DNA of 45,153 nt from Bdellovibrio sp. 28-41-41 (GTDB taxonomy: Bacteria; Bdellovibrionota; Bdellovibrionia; Bdellovibrionales; Bdellovibrionaceae). The stretch spans positions 1 through 45,153 of the forward strand of contig NCGL01000031.1 of NCBI GenBank assembly GCA_002256935.1. Reading direction: 5' to 3'. Of this stretch, positions 8,906 to 17,519 are shown one piece after another. The translations under genes and the position numbers were made by a program. The stretch's first letter is position 1, and each line of letters starts with the position of its first letter. The notes beneath the pieces were generated by a model. The model searched no databases and was not told the DNA's origin. It was given only the letters and a program-made list of their open reading frames with translations.

Positions 8906-8976
8906 GACCCTAAAAATATCAAACTTACAAGAAGAGATAAGTTACACAGACTTTTTAGGCCCCAACCCTCTACTTA
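8906..8976 (+). repeat. Imperfect direct repeat, copy 1
   Basis: Seventy-one bases beginning GACCCTAAAAA and containing AAGAAGAGATAAGTTACACA and CCCTCTACTTA. They align with 10032-10103, with most differences in the first third; the last 48 nt differ at only a few sites. The two copies bracket the nucleotidyltransferase/winged-helix gene pair. Confidence 0.65.
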
Positions 8977-8990
8977 AAAGTAGTTTTTTT
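8970..8990 (+). terminator. Rho-independent terminator reading forward
   Basis: CTACTT-AA-AAGTAG forms a perfect 6-bp stem followed by seven T. No forward protein gene ends here, so it would end either an unannotated small RNA covering the repeat copy or antisense transcription. The interval 8680-9033 otherwise holds only the repeat. Confidence 0.6.
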
Positions 8991-9033
8991 CGCGCACGGA
9001 ATTACAGGTAAGCTATTGCCTATGAAGGTCTCT

Positions 9034-9564
9034 CTATTTTTTTAGCGCCCCAAGAAAAACTTTATAGCGATCGCTCATTCCTTCTTTAGCCGACCAGATT
9101 TCAATTGCCTTCAGCTTAACAGGATGGTTCTGAGCGACCATAATAGCTTGCTGCAAGCTTTGCCTGTCTTTCCAGTGATAAAATGCAGACAACCGGTCCA
9201 TCACACATTGAGTAGGAGAGAGAAGTTTTAAGGTAAACTTACCACTTTTAATTTTGCCTTCTGGCTTCATGGGCTCATCTCCAATAACAAGCTCATATCC
9301 TGGAAATTCAACTGTGAACAGGCAATCGTCATGATAAAAATCTTTTCCTAAGCTTTTGAAACCCAAATCAAACATAGCCTGTTTAATAGCTTGATGGTCT
9401 GTCATACTTAAAAAATCAGCGTCCTTTGAAACGTATTTTCCCTCAGAGTAAATGGAGACCACAGCACCTCCAGTTAAGATCACATCAATATTCGTTTCTT
9501 TAAGCGCTTCTGCAACTGCTATTGCAAAATCCTGCAAAGACATTTTTTTACTTATCTTTTTCAC
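9034..9564 (-). CDS. Nucleotidyltransferase-like protein (AbiEii/type IV toxin-like)
   Basis: The product is 176 aa with the nucleotidyltransferase core: ILTGGAVVSIYS (Gly32-Gly33) and KDADFLS (Asp48, Asp50), followed by the family's typical LLSPTQCVMDRLSAFYHWKD. Such minimal nucleotidyltransferases act as toxins that modify tRNA or proteins (AbiEii, MenT) or have housekeeping roles. The start codon overlaps the stop of the winged-helix gene (ATGA), the usual arrangement of antitoxin first, toxin second. The pair sits between two direct repeats, consistent with a mobile two-gene module. Toxicity is inferred, not seen. Confidence 0.75.
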   Translation of the reverse strand: MKKISKKMSLQDFAIAVAEALKETNIDVILTGGAVVSIYSEGKYVSKDADFLSMTDHQAIKQAMFDLGFKSLGKDFYHDDCLFTVEFPGYELVIGDEPMKPEGKIKSGKFTLKLLSPTQCVMDRLSAFYHWKDRQSLQQAIMVAQNHPVKLKAIEIWSAKEGMSDRYKVFLGALKK

Positions 9565-9890
9565 AATGCTTTACCCGTTCTTCGAGGGCGTCTACGTTGG
9601 TGATAATATTTCTCTTGCTCTTCCTTAGAAACCAAAGAAAGTATTTTTTCCAGAAATATCTCTAGCTCTTTTTTGTAAGGACACCTCGGATTAACCTGAA
9701 ACATACGAATATTTCCTACGCTTCGACCAACAAGCACTCCCCCTGCCTCTAGTCGTATAAGCTGCTTTCTGACTTGCGACTTAGGCAGATCAAAGGTTTG
9801 AGCTATACCTGACGTATGACCTTCTCCATAGTTTATAATATAAAGTAGTACTTTTTCTGCAGTCTGGTTTCCTAAAAGACTTTCTATCAT
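9561..9890 (-). CDS. Winged-helix regulator paired with nucleotidyltransferase
   Basis: The product is 109 aa. Residues 8-75 form a winged helix: KVLLYIINYGEGHTSGIAQ, the recognition helix LPKSQVRKQLIRLEAGGVL and the wing GNIRMFQVNP. The basic C-terminus ends RRRPRRTGKAL. It fits an autorepressing antitoxin. No SD is evident before ATG 9890. The gene is preceded by two near-identical 13-bp sites overlapping its promoter region. Confidence 0.8.
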   Translation of the reverse strand: MIESLLGNQTAEKVLLYIINYGEGHTSGIAQTFDLPKSQVRKQLIRLEAGGVLVGRSVGNIRMFQVNPRCPYKKELEIFLEKILSLVSKEEQEKYYHQRRRPRRTGKAL

Positions 9891-9904
9891 TTCTGTATAG
9901 TATC

Positions 9905-9938
9905 ACTAAGTAGTACGAATGATCTACTAAATAGTACG
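9905..9938. promoter_or_regulatory. Paired operator sites for the winged-helix protein
   Basis: ACTAAGTAGTACG (9905-9917) and ACTAAATAGTACG (9926-9938) differ by one base and start 21 bp apart, two helical turns, 15 bp upstream of the regulator ATG. A related AGTAGTACT lies inside the gene near 9844. The regular spacing suggests two dimers on one DNA face and autorepression. Confidence 0.6.
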
Positions 9939-10031
9939 TAGATAAGTATTTTATTTCGGTTCAATTGGACTAAAATAGGGCTAAAGCTTAAGGAAAAAAA
10001 GCTACTTTCGAGCCATTTGCAAACTATCAAA

Positions 10032-10103
10032 GACTCTAAAAACGAACGTCCGATAAGAAGAGATTAAGTTACACAGGCTCTTTAGGCTCCTGCCCTCTAC
10101 TTA
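10032..10103 (+). repeat. Imperfect direct repeat, copy 2
   Basis: Begins GACTCTAAAAA and contains AAGAAGAGATTAAGTTACACA and CCCTCTACTTA; pairs with copy 1 at 8906-8976. It is followed by the A/T palindrome AAATAGCTATTT (about 10115-10126) and TTATT, a weaker counterpart of the terminator after copy 1. Apart from this repeat and the operator, 9891-10235 shows nothing else. Confidence 0.65.
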
Positions 10104-10235
10104 CTGGTAAAATAAATAGCTATTTTTATTGAAAAATTGAAATTTGAACAAAGCTTCGCCGATAGCAAACTTTTTTAAAATTTACCAAACATCATCAAAT
10201 TGGAAAATTCGGCAGCTCGTTGTTATAATTTGTAA

Positions 10236-10460
10236 ATGACTCTATTCCACAGAATATTAATAAGCTTTATTGCGATCGCAATGCCCCTATTTTTCATCAA
10301 TTGTTCTTCTAGTGGTGGTTCTGACTCCTCGTCACCCACAACGTCTGCAGGTGATATTGCAAATGATTCAGTTTTACTGAGCGATTTGTTCAGGGTGTCC
10401 GTGATAATCATACGTAGTCCAATCTACCAACCAATATTTAACGGCAGTGCTCATTTCTGA
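10236..10460 (+). pseudogene. Lipoprotein gene head, probably truncated
   Basis: The first 45 residues are a convincing lipoprotein start: MTLFHRILISFIAIAMPLFF then INCSSSGGSDSSS (Cys 23 after I-N). The remaining 29 residues are read antisense to the 3' end of the converging ATP-grasp gene (87-nt overlap) and do not look natural. It is either a lipoprotein gene whose body was lost when the neighbouring segment arrived or a true 74-aa lipoprotein. No clear SD is seen. Confidence 0.4.
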
Positions 10461-12788
10461 GTATGTCCAATCCTTGGCCGATTTTGTCGACATTTTATTT
10501 ACTATGGAAGACAGTTCATTACGGAATTGAATATCAGTCATTTGCCCAGCTCTGCGACGATCAAACAATGACTGCAGAGGACGAAACTCAGGTCCAAGTA
10601 TATGCATGACGCTGCGATATTCATAATTGATACGTTCTAAAGCATCGCTAGAAAAACCTTTCGCATTTTTCAAAAAGGCATTGTACTCAACATCATTTGA
10701 ACTAAACAGACGCTGCATATGTTTCAGCTCGCCGAGCGATCCAAGAAACGAATTTAAAGCCAACAAATCAGAGGCAGTTACTTTCTTTGGCGTAATGACG
10801 TTAATGGTTGTTACGGCGTTTGTTTTTTTCGGAGCAACGACTGGTCCATCTTCATATATAATTGGGAAAAAATATTCGCCGCCTTTACCTGTGTTAGAGA
10901 TAGCGCTGCCATAGACACCGTTTCGCCCTAGATAGCCCATGTCTCCAGATAATACCTCGCCAGTAGGAAGCATATTGATAAATTTTCGTAAATCAGGAAC
11001 TACGGTTACTTTTACTGGCTTGCCGTCTCTCATGATAACAGTCGTTATCACGGCAGAGTTTACAAATTCTTGAATTGTATATGCCGCCACAGCATCTTTT
11101 GATCCACTTGCTCTAAGTTGTTTAACTCGCATTTGGTCAGCGCGCACTTTCTCCACAATTTTTTGAATCTCTTCAGGGCTTTTCTGTGAAACGATATCAA
11201 CGCCGTTACCACTAGATTCATCTGCAACTTTTACGACAAAGCCTTTTGGATTTGAATAAAATAGCTCATGTTGGCTATCTGCCATTCGAGGATCATTTAA
11301 CTTCAGAGTTTTTGGTGGTGAGAAAATAGTACCGCTTGTATGTTTAGGCGCAAAGTACGTAGTTATTATGTCGAACAAAGGTTTGATATCTAAAGTTCGC
11401 CCGCCTCTGTTAGACAAATAAACTTTTCTGTTATTATTTAGATCTAGTAAGTCCAGCGATGACGTCGGTTCATTTAGGTCCAACGTAGGATCTCGTCCCA
11501 ACAGGGCATTTTCAATAACCGATTTTTTGGGTTGGCCAGCTTTATCACGTTTTACATCAATAATTTCACCTTTAGAATTCTCAATAAAATCGTAACCTAT
11601 TCCATCTTCAACTCTAACGCCAATTGAGTTTAAATTAGATTTTTCGATGTCACTTAATTTACGAGGTGTTTTAAAGCTCAATCCTTTGCTCGGAGACGTT
11701 GCGCTGAATAGCGCACTCTCTTCCTGTCGTGAATAAATGCTAGTCACCCTTGGATGATCTTTCGGATCCACACCGGGTTGATTTAATCTTAACGAGCCAG
11801 AACGATCGACATATAAATCCGACATTTTCACTAGTGTCATCCCAGAGTTTTCTGCGATAGTCACAACATCAGGATGAGCCGCATTGAAATGCCCCGGAGA
11901 AATAACGACTGAAATACCCGCTTTGTTACCAGTCCAATGGGCTCCGTGAGAATCCATTGTCGTTTTCAAGTTTTCAAATGCTTTATCAGCACCTAATAAT
12001 CTTTCGAATAAATGGGAAAATTGCGGAAGAACCTCTTTATAAGTTTCAACGATTGAACGCGTATTCGACCAACCGCTGGGTGTACCGCCATTAAATTCAA
12101 ATCCAAGTGCTTTCAATTCTTTCAAAGTAGTCAACGCGTGATCGACACCCACAACTGAAATAAATCTGTAACTTTCCATCGAAGGTGAAACAGCGCCTTT
12201 TTCAAAATATGGATTAGATTTAACATAACTAATGACATCTTCCAAAACCGCATCAGGAGTTCCCTTAACCGCGATCTTACGCAAATCTTCCACAGTCACA
12301 TTTTCCTTAGAATAAAATGTTTGCAGAAGATCATTTTTAGCTTCGAATAATGCGCGAGTGGACTCAATCAATCCTTGCTCATACGAACGGGGAATCAATA
12401 CAGGAATTGGATTTACAGTAACGTAAAAAGGTTTAGATTTTCCTTTGTCATCTTTGACGGCAAAAGATCCCGCCTTGAACTCTGCAAATATGCGAGTCAA
12501 TTCATTCTTTATTTTCATTAACACTTCAGGAGTACGACTGTTTAGATACTCCATAAACCCTCTAACATCCGTGGGCAAATTGTTAGGTAAATCTAAGGTA
12601 GGGTTTTCAGCGGCCGAAATGATCTTTTTACCATCGGGTGTGATAATTACAGACTGACGTAACTGAAGGTTTCCTGTTGTTTCGTACCACGTTATACAAC
12701 TGTTAACTCTTTGGACAGCTAAAGCCGGTTCAATATGGATAAATACCAATACAGACGCAACCAATAGATTTTTAAGAAGTGTTCTCAT
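10374..12788 (-). CDS. Exported circularly permuted type-2 ATP-grasp protein
   Basis: The product is 804 aa with signal peptide MRTLLKNLLVASVLVFIHIE...ALA. The middle matches the circularly permuted ATP-grasp (DUF404/407-type) order: NPIPVLIPRSYEQGLIESTRAL, DLYVDRSGSLRLNQPGVD, IYSRQEESALF, GFVVKVADESSGNGVDIV (glycine-rich lid) and YTIQEFVNSA. Cytoplasmic relatives ligate acids to amines, often in peptide synthesis, using ATP. An ATP-dependent ligase carrying a Sec signal is odd because the periplasm lacks ATP; it might act in another cell's cytoplasm or have lost catalysis. The C-terminal 200 residues are unassigned. Confidence 0.65.
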   Translation of the reverse strand: MRTLLKNLLVASVLVFIHIEPALAVQRVNSCITWYETTGNLQLRQSVIITPDGKKIISAAENPTLDLPNNLPTDVRGFMEYLNSRTPEVLMKIKNELTRIFAEFKAGSFAVKDDKGKSKPFYVTVNPIPVLIPRSYEQGLIESTRALFEAKNDLLQTFYSKENVTVEDLRKIAVKGTPDAVLEDVISYVKSNPYFEKGAVSPSMESYRFISVVGVDHALTTLKELKALGFEFNGGTPSGWSNTRSIVETYKEVLPQFSHLFERLLGADKAFENLKTTMDSHGAHWTGNKAGISVVISPGHFNAAHPDVVTIAENSGMTLVKMSDLYVDRSGSLRLNQPGVDPKDHPRVTSIYSRQEESALFSATSPSKGLSFKTPRKLSDIEKSNLNSIGVRVEDGIGYDFIENSKGEIIDVKRDKAGQPKKSVIENALLGRDPTLDLNEPTSSLDLLDLNNNRKVYLSNRGGRTLDIKPLFDIITTYFAPKHTSGTIFSPPKTLKLNDPRMADSQHELFYSNPKGFVVKVADESSGNGVDIVSQKSPEEIQKIVEKVRADQMRVKQLRASGSKDAVAAYTIQEFVNSAVITTVIMRDGKPVKVTVVPDLRKFINMLPTGEVLSGDMGYLGRNGVYGSAISNTGKGGEYFFPIIYEDGPVVAPKKTNAVTTINVITPKKVTASDLLALNSFLGSLGELKHMQRLFSSNDVEYNAFLKNAKGFSSDALERINYEYRSVMHILGPEFRPLQSLFDRRRAGQMTDIQFRNELSSIVNKMSTKSAKDWTYSEMSTAVKYWLVDWTTYDYHGHPEQIAQ

Positions 12789-13091
12789 ATTGCTTTAGAT
12801 ACAAAGCAATGAATGTTCCAACCGAAAGATGCCAAACGGCAAAAAAGGATCACTAGGTAATAATTCGTAACTAGTAACTAAACGTGTTCTTTTTAGCGAA
12901 GATAGAAACCTTCTATTTTTTTCGAACATTTGAAAGAATATTTCAAATCATTTAATTATATTTGTTCTGCCTATCATTTTTAAAACTTACTAAGTGACCT
13001 ATAAACATCTTAGTTTTAATCACTTATTAAATCTCGCAAACTCTAAACGTGAACGTCGTTATGAAACTACTACCTAATGATGTAACGCCTC

Positions 13092-13117
13092 TTCAGAAAG
13101 ATTCTTCAGAAAGATTC
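13092..13117. repeat. Short tandem duplication (2 x 13 bp)
   Basis: TTCAGAAAGATTC occurs twice head to tail. It lies in the gene-poor stretch 12789-13337, which otherwise holds only A/T-rich sequence and a small SD-led frame on the minus strand. Confidence 0.8.
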
Positions 13118-13151
13118 CAAAGAGACAGTTTCGAAATTTAAATTCAATTTA

Positions 13152-13184
13152 TTACCGTTGGTTCTGCTGATTGTTTTGAGCCAT
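13152..13184 (-). other. Ten-codon frame with strong ribosome-binding site (gene remnant?)
   Basis: On the minus strand AGGAGG is followed five bases later by ATG and MAQNNQQNQR, then a double stop. The SD is too good to ignore. The Gln/Asn-rich start resembles beginnings of small stress proteins, so this may be the clipped head of a lost gene, or a leader peptide. No continuation is found in other frames. Confidence 0.35.
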
Positions 13185-13337
13185 TTGCTCCTCCTAAGTT
13201 GTTGCTTTAGTCGATTGCAATGGTGGCGCCAGGTCTGTACAGGTAGAATTTTTAAGTACGCTGAATAATGGTTCCGTAGTTCCCCAAAAGCAGGGGTCTA
13301 CTTCCACCGTCAATCAACAAACTAGTCGAATGACAAA

Positions 13338-13682
13338 CTAATCTTGTTTTCCTATTTGAAATGCTTTGTGACATTTAGCTGTGATACTTCCGGTGATAGT
13401 AGAAATTTCGATCTGGTCTTTAAAATCACGCTCAACAGAATTTAAACTAATTTTTAGACCATTTGATTGCAATTGCTCGAGCATTTTTACCGAACTTACA
13501 AATACGTGAGATTTCGATCGATGTCTGCATATAAAGATTGTGTTAAAAGTAATATTGAAAAAGCTATGAGTGCGCTCATTGTATACCCCCCTGCGTCCTA
13601 AGTTTTTACGAGCACTCATACTAAAATTAAATAGAGGGCCACTCAAGAATAATAGCGACCGTCTAGTACCAAAAACCCCCAC
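13338..13682 (-). CDS. Doubtful 114-aa reading frame
   Basis: The second half (SHVFVSSVKMLEQLQSNGLK, then ISTITGSITAKCHKAF) has protein-like composition, while the first 30 residues do not. There is no signal peptide or clear SD. It may be the tail of a decayed exported protein. It lies divergent to the exported gene at 13764. Confidence 0.3.
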   Translation of the reverse strand: MGVFGTRRSLLFLSGPLFNFSMSARKNLGRRGVYNERTHSFFNITFNTIFICRHRSKSHVFVSSVKMLEQLQSNGLKISLNSVERDFKDQIEISTITGSITAKCHKAFQIGKQD

Positions 13683-13763
13683 TTTTATTAGGTTTTAGCT
13701 TGTAAAACTTTTGCTCTTGCCTTGGACAAAGATATGCAGGAAAAACAGTCCGAGGAGTCACTT

Positions 13764-14453
13764 ATGAAAACAACCACCCGCGCATTTTTGTTCAGCTTAA
13801 TGCTAATTATGCTGCCTAGCTTCGCTAGCGCAATGCGAGCAATGACGGAAGCCGAGCGCACACAATTAAAGACTCAATTGAATACTGTTTTAGAAAATAA
13901 CCAAGACGAATGTTACGTTAATATTTCAAACATGAATAGCATCGAAGTTCTTTCCCAGTCTCCACAAAAGAAAAAATCTTATGTAGAAAAGAAAACTAGA
14001 GATTCATATGTAAGCGGCCGACTATCGAGCACTTTGAATATGGACGCCACGGACGTTATGTTGCCTGAAGGAGCCATTTCAGAAGACAGCACAACTAGTT
14101 TCTCAATCGCTTACACTCGCCCTGTAGATTTAAATGTAGTAGAATTCAATTACGAAGACATTCTATCACATAATATTGTTGAAGGACTTGTTGTGCATTA
14201 TTTCGATATAGAAAATGGACAAGCCAAATGGAAATACTCAACACTTGATCTACAAGACGGTGATACAAAGAAAGCACACGTCCGCTGCAAATCAAAAGGC
14301 GACTCTGGTTTTGAAGCCGCAAAAGCCGCAGCCAAACCAACAAAAGCAGGATCATTCATCTTCCTAGATCTAGAATTACTAGCACCAGAAAAATACTGCC
14401 TCATGCAATGCACAGAACCAATGGCTAGCCGTTTTTCAGAATCGACCTACTAA
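13764..14453 (+). CDS. Exported protein of unknown function
   Basis: The product is 229 aa from the ATG at 13764 (SD GAGGAG nine bases upstream); the upstream 14 codons are probably untranslated. The signal peptide is MKTTTRAFLFSLMLIMLPSF followed by ASA. Four Cys (ECYVN, VRCKS, YCLMQC) suggest disulfides in the periplasm. Strand-rich sequence throughout. No family is recognised. Confidence 0.7.
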   Translation: MKTTTRAFLFSLMLIMLPSFASAMRAMTEAERTQLKTQLNTVLENNQDECYVNISNMNSIEVLSQSPQKKKSYVEKKTRDSYVSGRLSSTLNMDATDVMLPEGAISEDSTTSFSIAYTRPVDLNVVEFNYEDILSHNIVEGLVVHYFDIENGQAKWKYSTLDLQDGDTKKAHVRCKSKGDSGFEAAKAAAKPTKAGSFIFLDLELLAPEKYCLMQCTEPMASRFSESTY

Positions 14454-14498
14454 AATAAAATCAACAAATACCCAAACTCCCCCAAAAAACGGAGGTTC

Positions 14499-16733
14499 TT
14501 ATTTTCCCAAACGACGTTCAAAAAAGTCAACAATCGTCGTATTCAAATGGATCTGATTCTCTTTCCCATAAACCCCGTGCTTAGCACCAGGGTACGTCAC
14601 AGACTCATACAATTTTCCTGCTGATTGCAATTTCTTAAACAACAAAGTTGAATTCGTGAATAAAACATTGTCGTCAGCCATCCCATGAATCACAAGCAAA
14701 TTGCTTTTCAGATTTCCGACCAAAGGCAAAGTACTCGCTTGTTTGTATACCTCTGGCTGATCCGACGGTTTTCCTAAATAGCGTTCGGTGTAGTGCGTAT
14801 CGTATAGGGCAAAGTCTGTGACCGGTGCTCCTGAAACTAGCGCCTTAAATACATCAGGAGCCTTAACTCCCAAGCTCAGTGCTAAGTAGCCACCGTAACT
14901 CCATCCAGAAAAACCAACACGATTAGCATCGATAAATCCTTTTGCGATTAAATGTTTAACACCGGCTACTTGGTCTTCAACTTCGACGGTTCCAAAGGCA
15001 TTCTTCAAATACCCTTCAAATTTTTTCCCGCGACGAGATGAACCACGGTTATCGAAGGACGCAACTACAAACCCTTTCTGTAAAAATACCTGAGCCATTA
15101 AACCACGTTTACCTAGCCAAGCACGCATCACTACTTGCGCTGTTGGACCGCCATAACCTGTAACGATCAAAGGGTACTTCTTTTTGGGATCAAAACCCGG
15201 TGGTTTGAACAAAGAAAAATAAATCGTTTCGCCAGTGACACTTTTAAATGTATCAAACTCAGGCGCGATCAATGATTGCTTATACGGAAATAAGGGATGC
15301 CCATCGACAACCTCATTCGCATTCAATGTTGAAATAACTTCGCCGCTCGCTTTGTTTAAAAAAACTTGAGTCGGTGTCAGTGATGATGATTTAAAATCAA
15401 CAAATACATCACCTTTCTCACTCATCACGGCATTATGCCAAAATCCTGTTTGGGTTAGCAGCTGTGGCTCTGCTGGACTATTTAGGCTAACACGATAAAG
15501 ATTGCGCTCAATTGGCGATGGCAAGCCCGCTAAAAAATAAACCCAGCCTTGTTGTTCATCAACACCTACGATGGAATCAACGCCCCACCCTCCTTGAGTC
15601 AGCGAGCGAACTAATGTGCCATCATTTTTATATAAGTATAAATGTCTAAAGCCCGATCGATCTGACGTCCAAATAAACTGCGATGACTTCTTTAACATCT
15701 TTCCCGGAGAAAGTAGATTCACCCAATTTTTATCTGTCTCGGTAAATAGAAGCACATTTTTCTTAGTCGCGGGATCGTATGAAAAAATATCTAGGCGTTT
15801 TTGATCACGTGAATGAATTTGATACATCAATTTCTGATCTGAGTTCCAAATAGCATCCGCTAGATAGATATCTTTATTTTTCCCTAAGGAAATCCACTCA
15901 AGCTTAGTTTTCCCAGCCACAACATCCGCTACTTTTACTATAGCCAATTGAATTTCGGCATTAGCTGAACCGGCTTCGGGGTAGCGTTCCTTGTGAACAA
16001 CGACTTTGTCTGCATCTATATCATAGCGATCGATAAGCTTCACTTTGCTTTCATCTGTTTTAGTAAGCGCTAGATACTGTTCATTCTTTGACCACCAGTA
16101 ACCTGTGAATCGTCCCATTTCTTCTTGAGCGATAAATTCAGCCACACCATAGGCAATGGCACCTTTACCAGCCGTCGTTACCGCATGCTTTTTGTTAGTC
16201 TTTGTATTTATGATAGCTAGATTTTGATTTTGGATAAAGGATACGTAGCCATCTTTTGGAGAAAATCGAACATCGGTTGCGTTCGCTCCACCTTTAGTCA
16301 ATGGACTTAGTTTTTTATCTCCTACCGAATATAAATACAGTTCACCCGACGCTGGGAAAACTAATTTCTGGCCACTGTTAGACCAGTAGTATTCGATAAT
16401 TCCTTTTTGACTGATACGCTGACGTTCACGGCGTGCTTTTTCTTCTTCTGATAGCTCACCAAATTTTAACGAGTTAGAATCAACTAGCAAACGAGGCTGT
16501 CCGTTTTTTAAATCATATTCCCACAAATCTAAAACTTCGTAGTTTTCAGTTTTAGGTTTTAAAAATGAAAGTCGGCCACCATCGGGTGAAAAAAGAAGTT
16601 TTACAACCGATGTACCATCAAGTTCCGGACTTTGAAACAATCGCTCGACCGTTAGTTTCTGATTTGAGTCAGCAAACGTCTCTGCTGACAAGACAGTAGA
16701 TAATCCCAAAATAAAAAATATAAATATACGCAT
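14499..16733 (-). CDS. Dipeptidyl peptidase IV family serine peptidase (S9B)
   Basis: The product is 744 aa with signal peptide MRIFIFFILGLSTVLSAET. Residues about 90-460 form the DPP-IV N-terminal beta-propeller and contain the QEEMGRFTGYWWS region whose Glu pair binds the substrate amino terminus. The alpha/beta-hydrolase domain follows, with Ser612 in GWSYGGY, Asp687 in HGMADDNV and His719 in KHGV, so the catalytic triad is complete. It releases Xaa-Pro (or similar) dipeptides from peptides in the periplasm or outside the cell, in keeping with a protein-consuming lifestyle. It is a single gene, convergent with the exported gene to its left. Confidence 0.95.
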   Translation of the reverse strand: MRIFIFFILGLSTVLSAETFADSNQKLTVERLFQSPELDGTSVVKLLFSPDGGRLSFLKPKTENYEVLDLWEYDLKNGQPRLLVDSNSLKFGELSEEEKARRERQRISQKGIIEYYWSNSGQKLVFPASGELYLYSVGDKKLSPLTKGGANATDVRFSPKDGYVSFIQNQNLAIINTKTNKKHAVTTAGKGAIAYGVAEFIAQEEMGRFTGYWWSKNEQYLALTKTDESKVKLIDRYDIDADKVVVHKERYPEAGSANAEIQLAIVKVADVVAGKTKLEWISLGKNKDIYLADAIWNSDQKLMYQIHSRDQKRLDIFSYDPATKKNVLLFTETDKNWVNLLSPGKMLKKSSQFIWTSDRSGFRHLYLYKNDGTLVRSLTQGGWGVDSIVGVDEQQGWVYFLAGLPSPIERNLYRVSLNSPAEPQLLTQTGFWHNAVMSEKGDVFVDFKSSSLTPTQVFLNKASGEVISTLNANEVVDGHPLFPYKQSLIAPEFDTFKSVTGETIYFSLFKPPGFDPKKKYPLIVTGYGGPTAQVVMRAWLGKRGLMAQVFLQKGFVVASFDNRGSSRRGKKFEGYLKNAFGTVEVEDQVAGVKHLIAKGFIDANRVGFSGWSYGGYLALSLGVKAPDVFKALVSGAPVTDFALYDTHYTERYLGKPSDQPEVYKQASTLPLVGNLKSNLLVIHGMADDNVLFTNSTLLFKKLQSAGKLYESVTYPGAKHGVYGKENQIHLNTTIVDFFERRLGK

Positions 16734-16803
16734 TTATATTTTATGGCACTGGTACGCTGACAACGTCAAGATCAAGGTCAAAGTAAAGGTCAAGGCCGGA
16801 CGT

Positions 16804-17466
16804 CTATCGGCAGGTTGTCAGTTCGCGAACCACTCGGCGGCTCGTTTTCGGCAGATAACCCGTTTCGGCGTTCAGTTGGTTTTTTTCCAAATAGATCTGA
16901 ACAATTTGTTTTTCATTCCAAGCTTGATCTTCAACGACGGCCTGCTGGCGACCCCAATGAGTTGTGTAATCCGTCACGTAGGTGACGCTGATATTGCCAT
17001 CGCTATCCGTTGAATACTGCGGACGCGTATCTGCTGTTTCCCAAGAACATTCAATATTCTGTTCCCTTGTTTTATATGAATGATCTTTTATACCCTTAGT
17101 ATACTGGATATTATAGCTCTGACCGGTGTATTTTTGATGAACCCGAAACTCACCACGAGCATCAATCGATTTACGTGGAACAAAGAAATTAAACTGATCA
17201 TCACCGATCTTGATCGCGAGCATTTTGTCTCCCGATAGAGAGCGTCCGATATTTTTAAAGAATGGTGGAGATTTAAAAGCTACCATTGCCGAATCTAAAG
17301 ACGAAATAACTTTGGTTTGCTTTTTATCGTTGATCAATTGAATTGGGCCCGACGCGGAACCTAACTTTAATGTTTCACCAAATGCCGGTTCTGGCTTTTT
17401 GGCCCACACAGACACGGAAACTAAGATGCTCACCAAAAGGTAAGATATTAGGCTCTGATTCAACAC
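16804..17466 (-). CDS. Exported protein of unknown function
   Basis: The product is 220 aa starting at GTG 17466, with signal peptide MLNQSLISYLLVSILVSVSV then WA. The mature protein is strand-rich with conserved-looking NIECSWET and a C-terminal TTCR (two Cys, possible disulfide). The G-rich ribosome-binding site lies in the 3' arm of a perfect hairpin just upstream. The gene follows the TolC-like gene and its small peptide by 54 nt in the same direction. No family is recognised. Confidence 0.7.
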   Translation of the reverse strand: MLNQSLISYLLVSILVSVSVWAKKPEPAFGETLKLGSASGPIQLINDKKQTKVISSLDSAMVAFKSPPFFKNIGRSLSGDKMLAIKIGDDQFNFFVPRKSIDARGEFRVHQKYTGQSYNIQYTKGIKDHSYKTREQNIECSWETADTRPQYSTDSDGNISVTYVTDYTTHWGRQQAVVEDQAWNEKQIVQIYLEKNQLNAETGYLPKTSRRVVRELTTCR

Positions 17467-17469
17467 ATA

Positions 17470-17493
17470 ACCCCCATATTTTTATATGGGGGT
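17470..17493 (-). promoter_or_regulatory. Hairpin covering the ribosome-binding site of the 220-aa gene
   Basis: ACCCCCATAT-(4-base loop)-ATATGGGGGT is a perfect 10-bp stem. On the minus strand the 3' arm's GGGGG is the only SD for the GTG start at 17466, so the stem would hide it. No U-run follows, so a terminator is less likely than translational control. Confidence 0.5.
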
Positions 17494-17519
17494 ATAGTCT
17501 TATAAATTCTTGAATTATT

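Noticed and set aside
13031..13060. Possible third copy of the 71-nt direct repeat
   Set aside because: Only about 20 loosely matching bases (ACTCTAAA...GAACGTC) and no core AAGAAGAGAT.
13061..13141. 26-codon forward frame across the 13-bp tandem repeat
   Set aside because: No ribosome-binding site and composition explained by the repeat.
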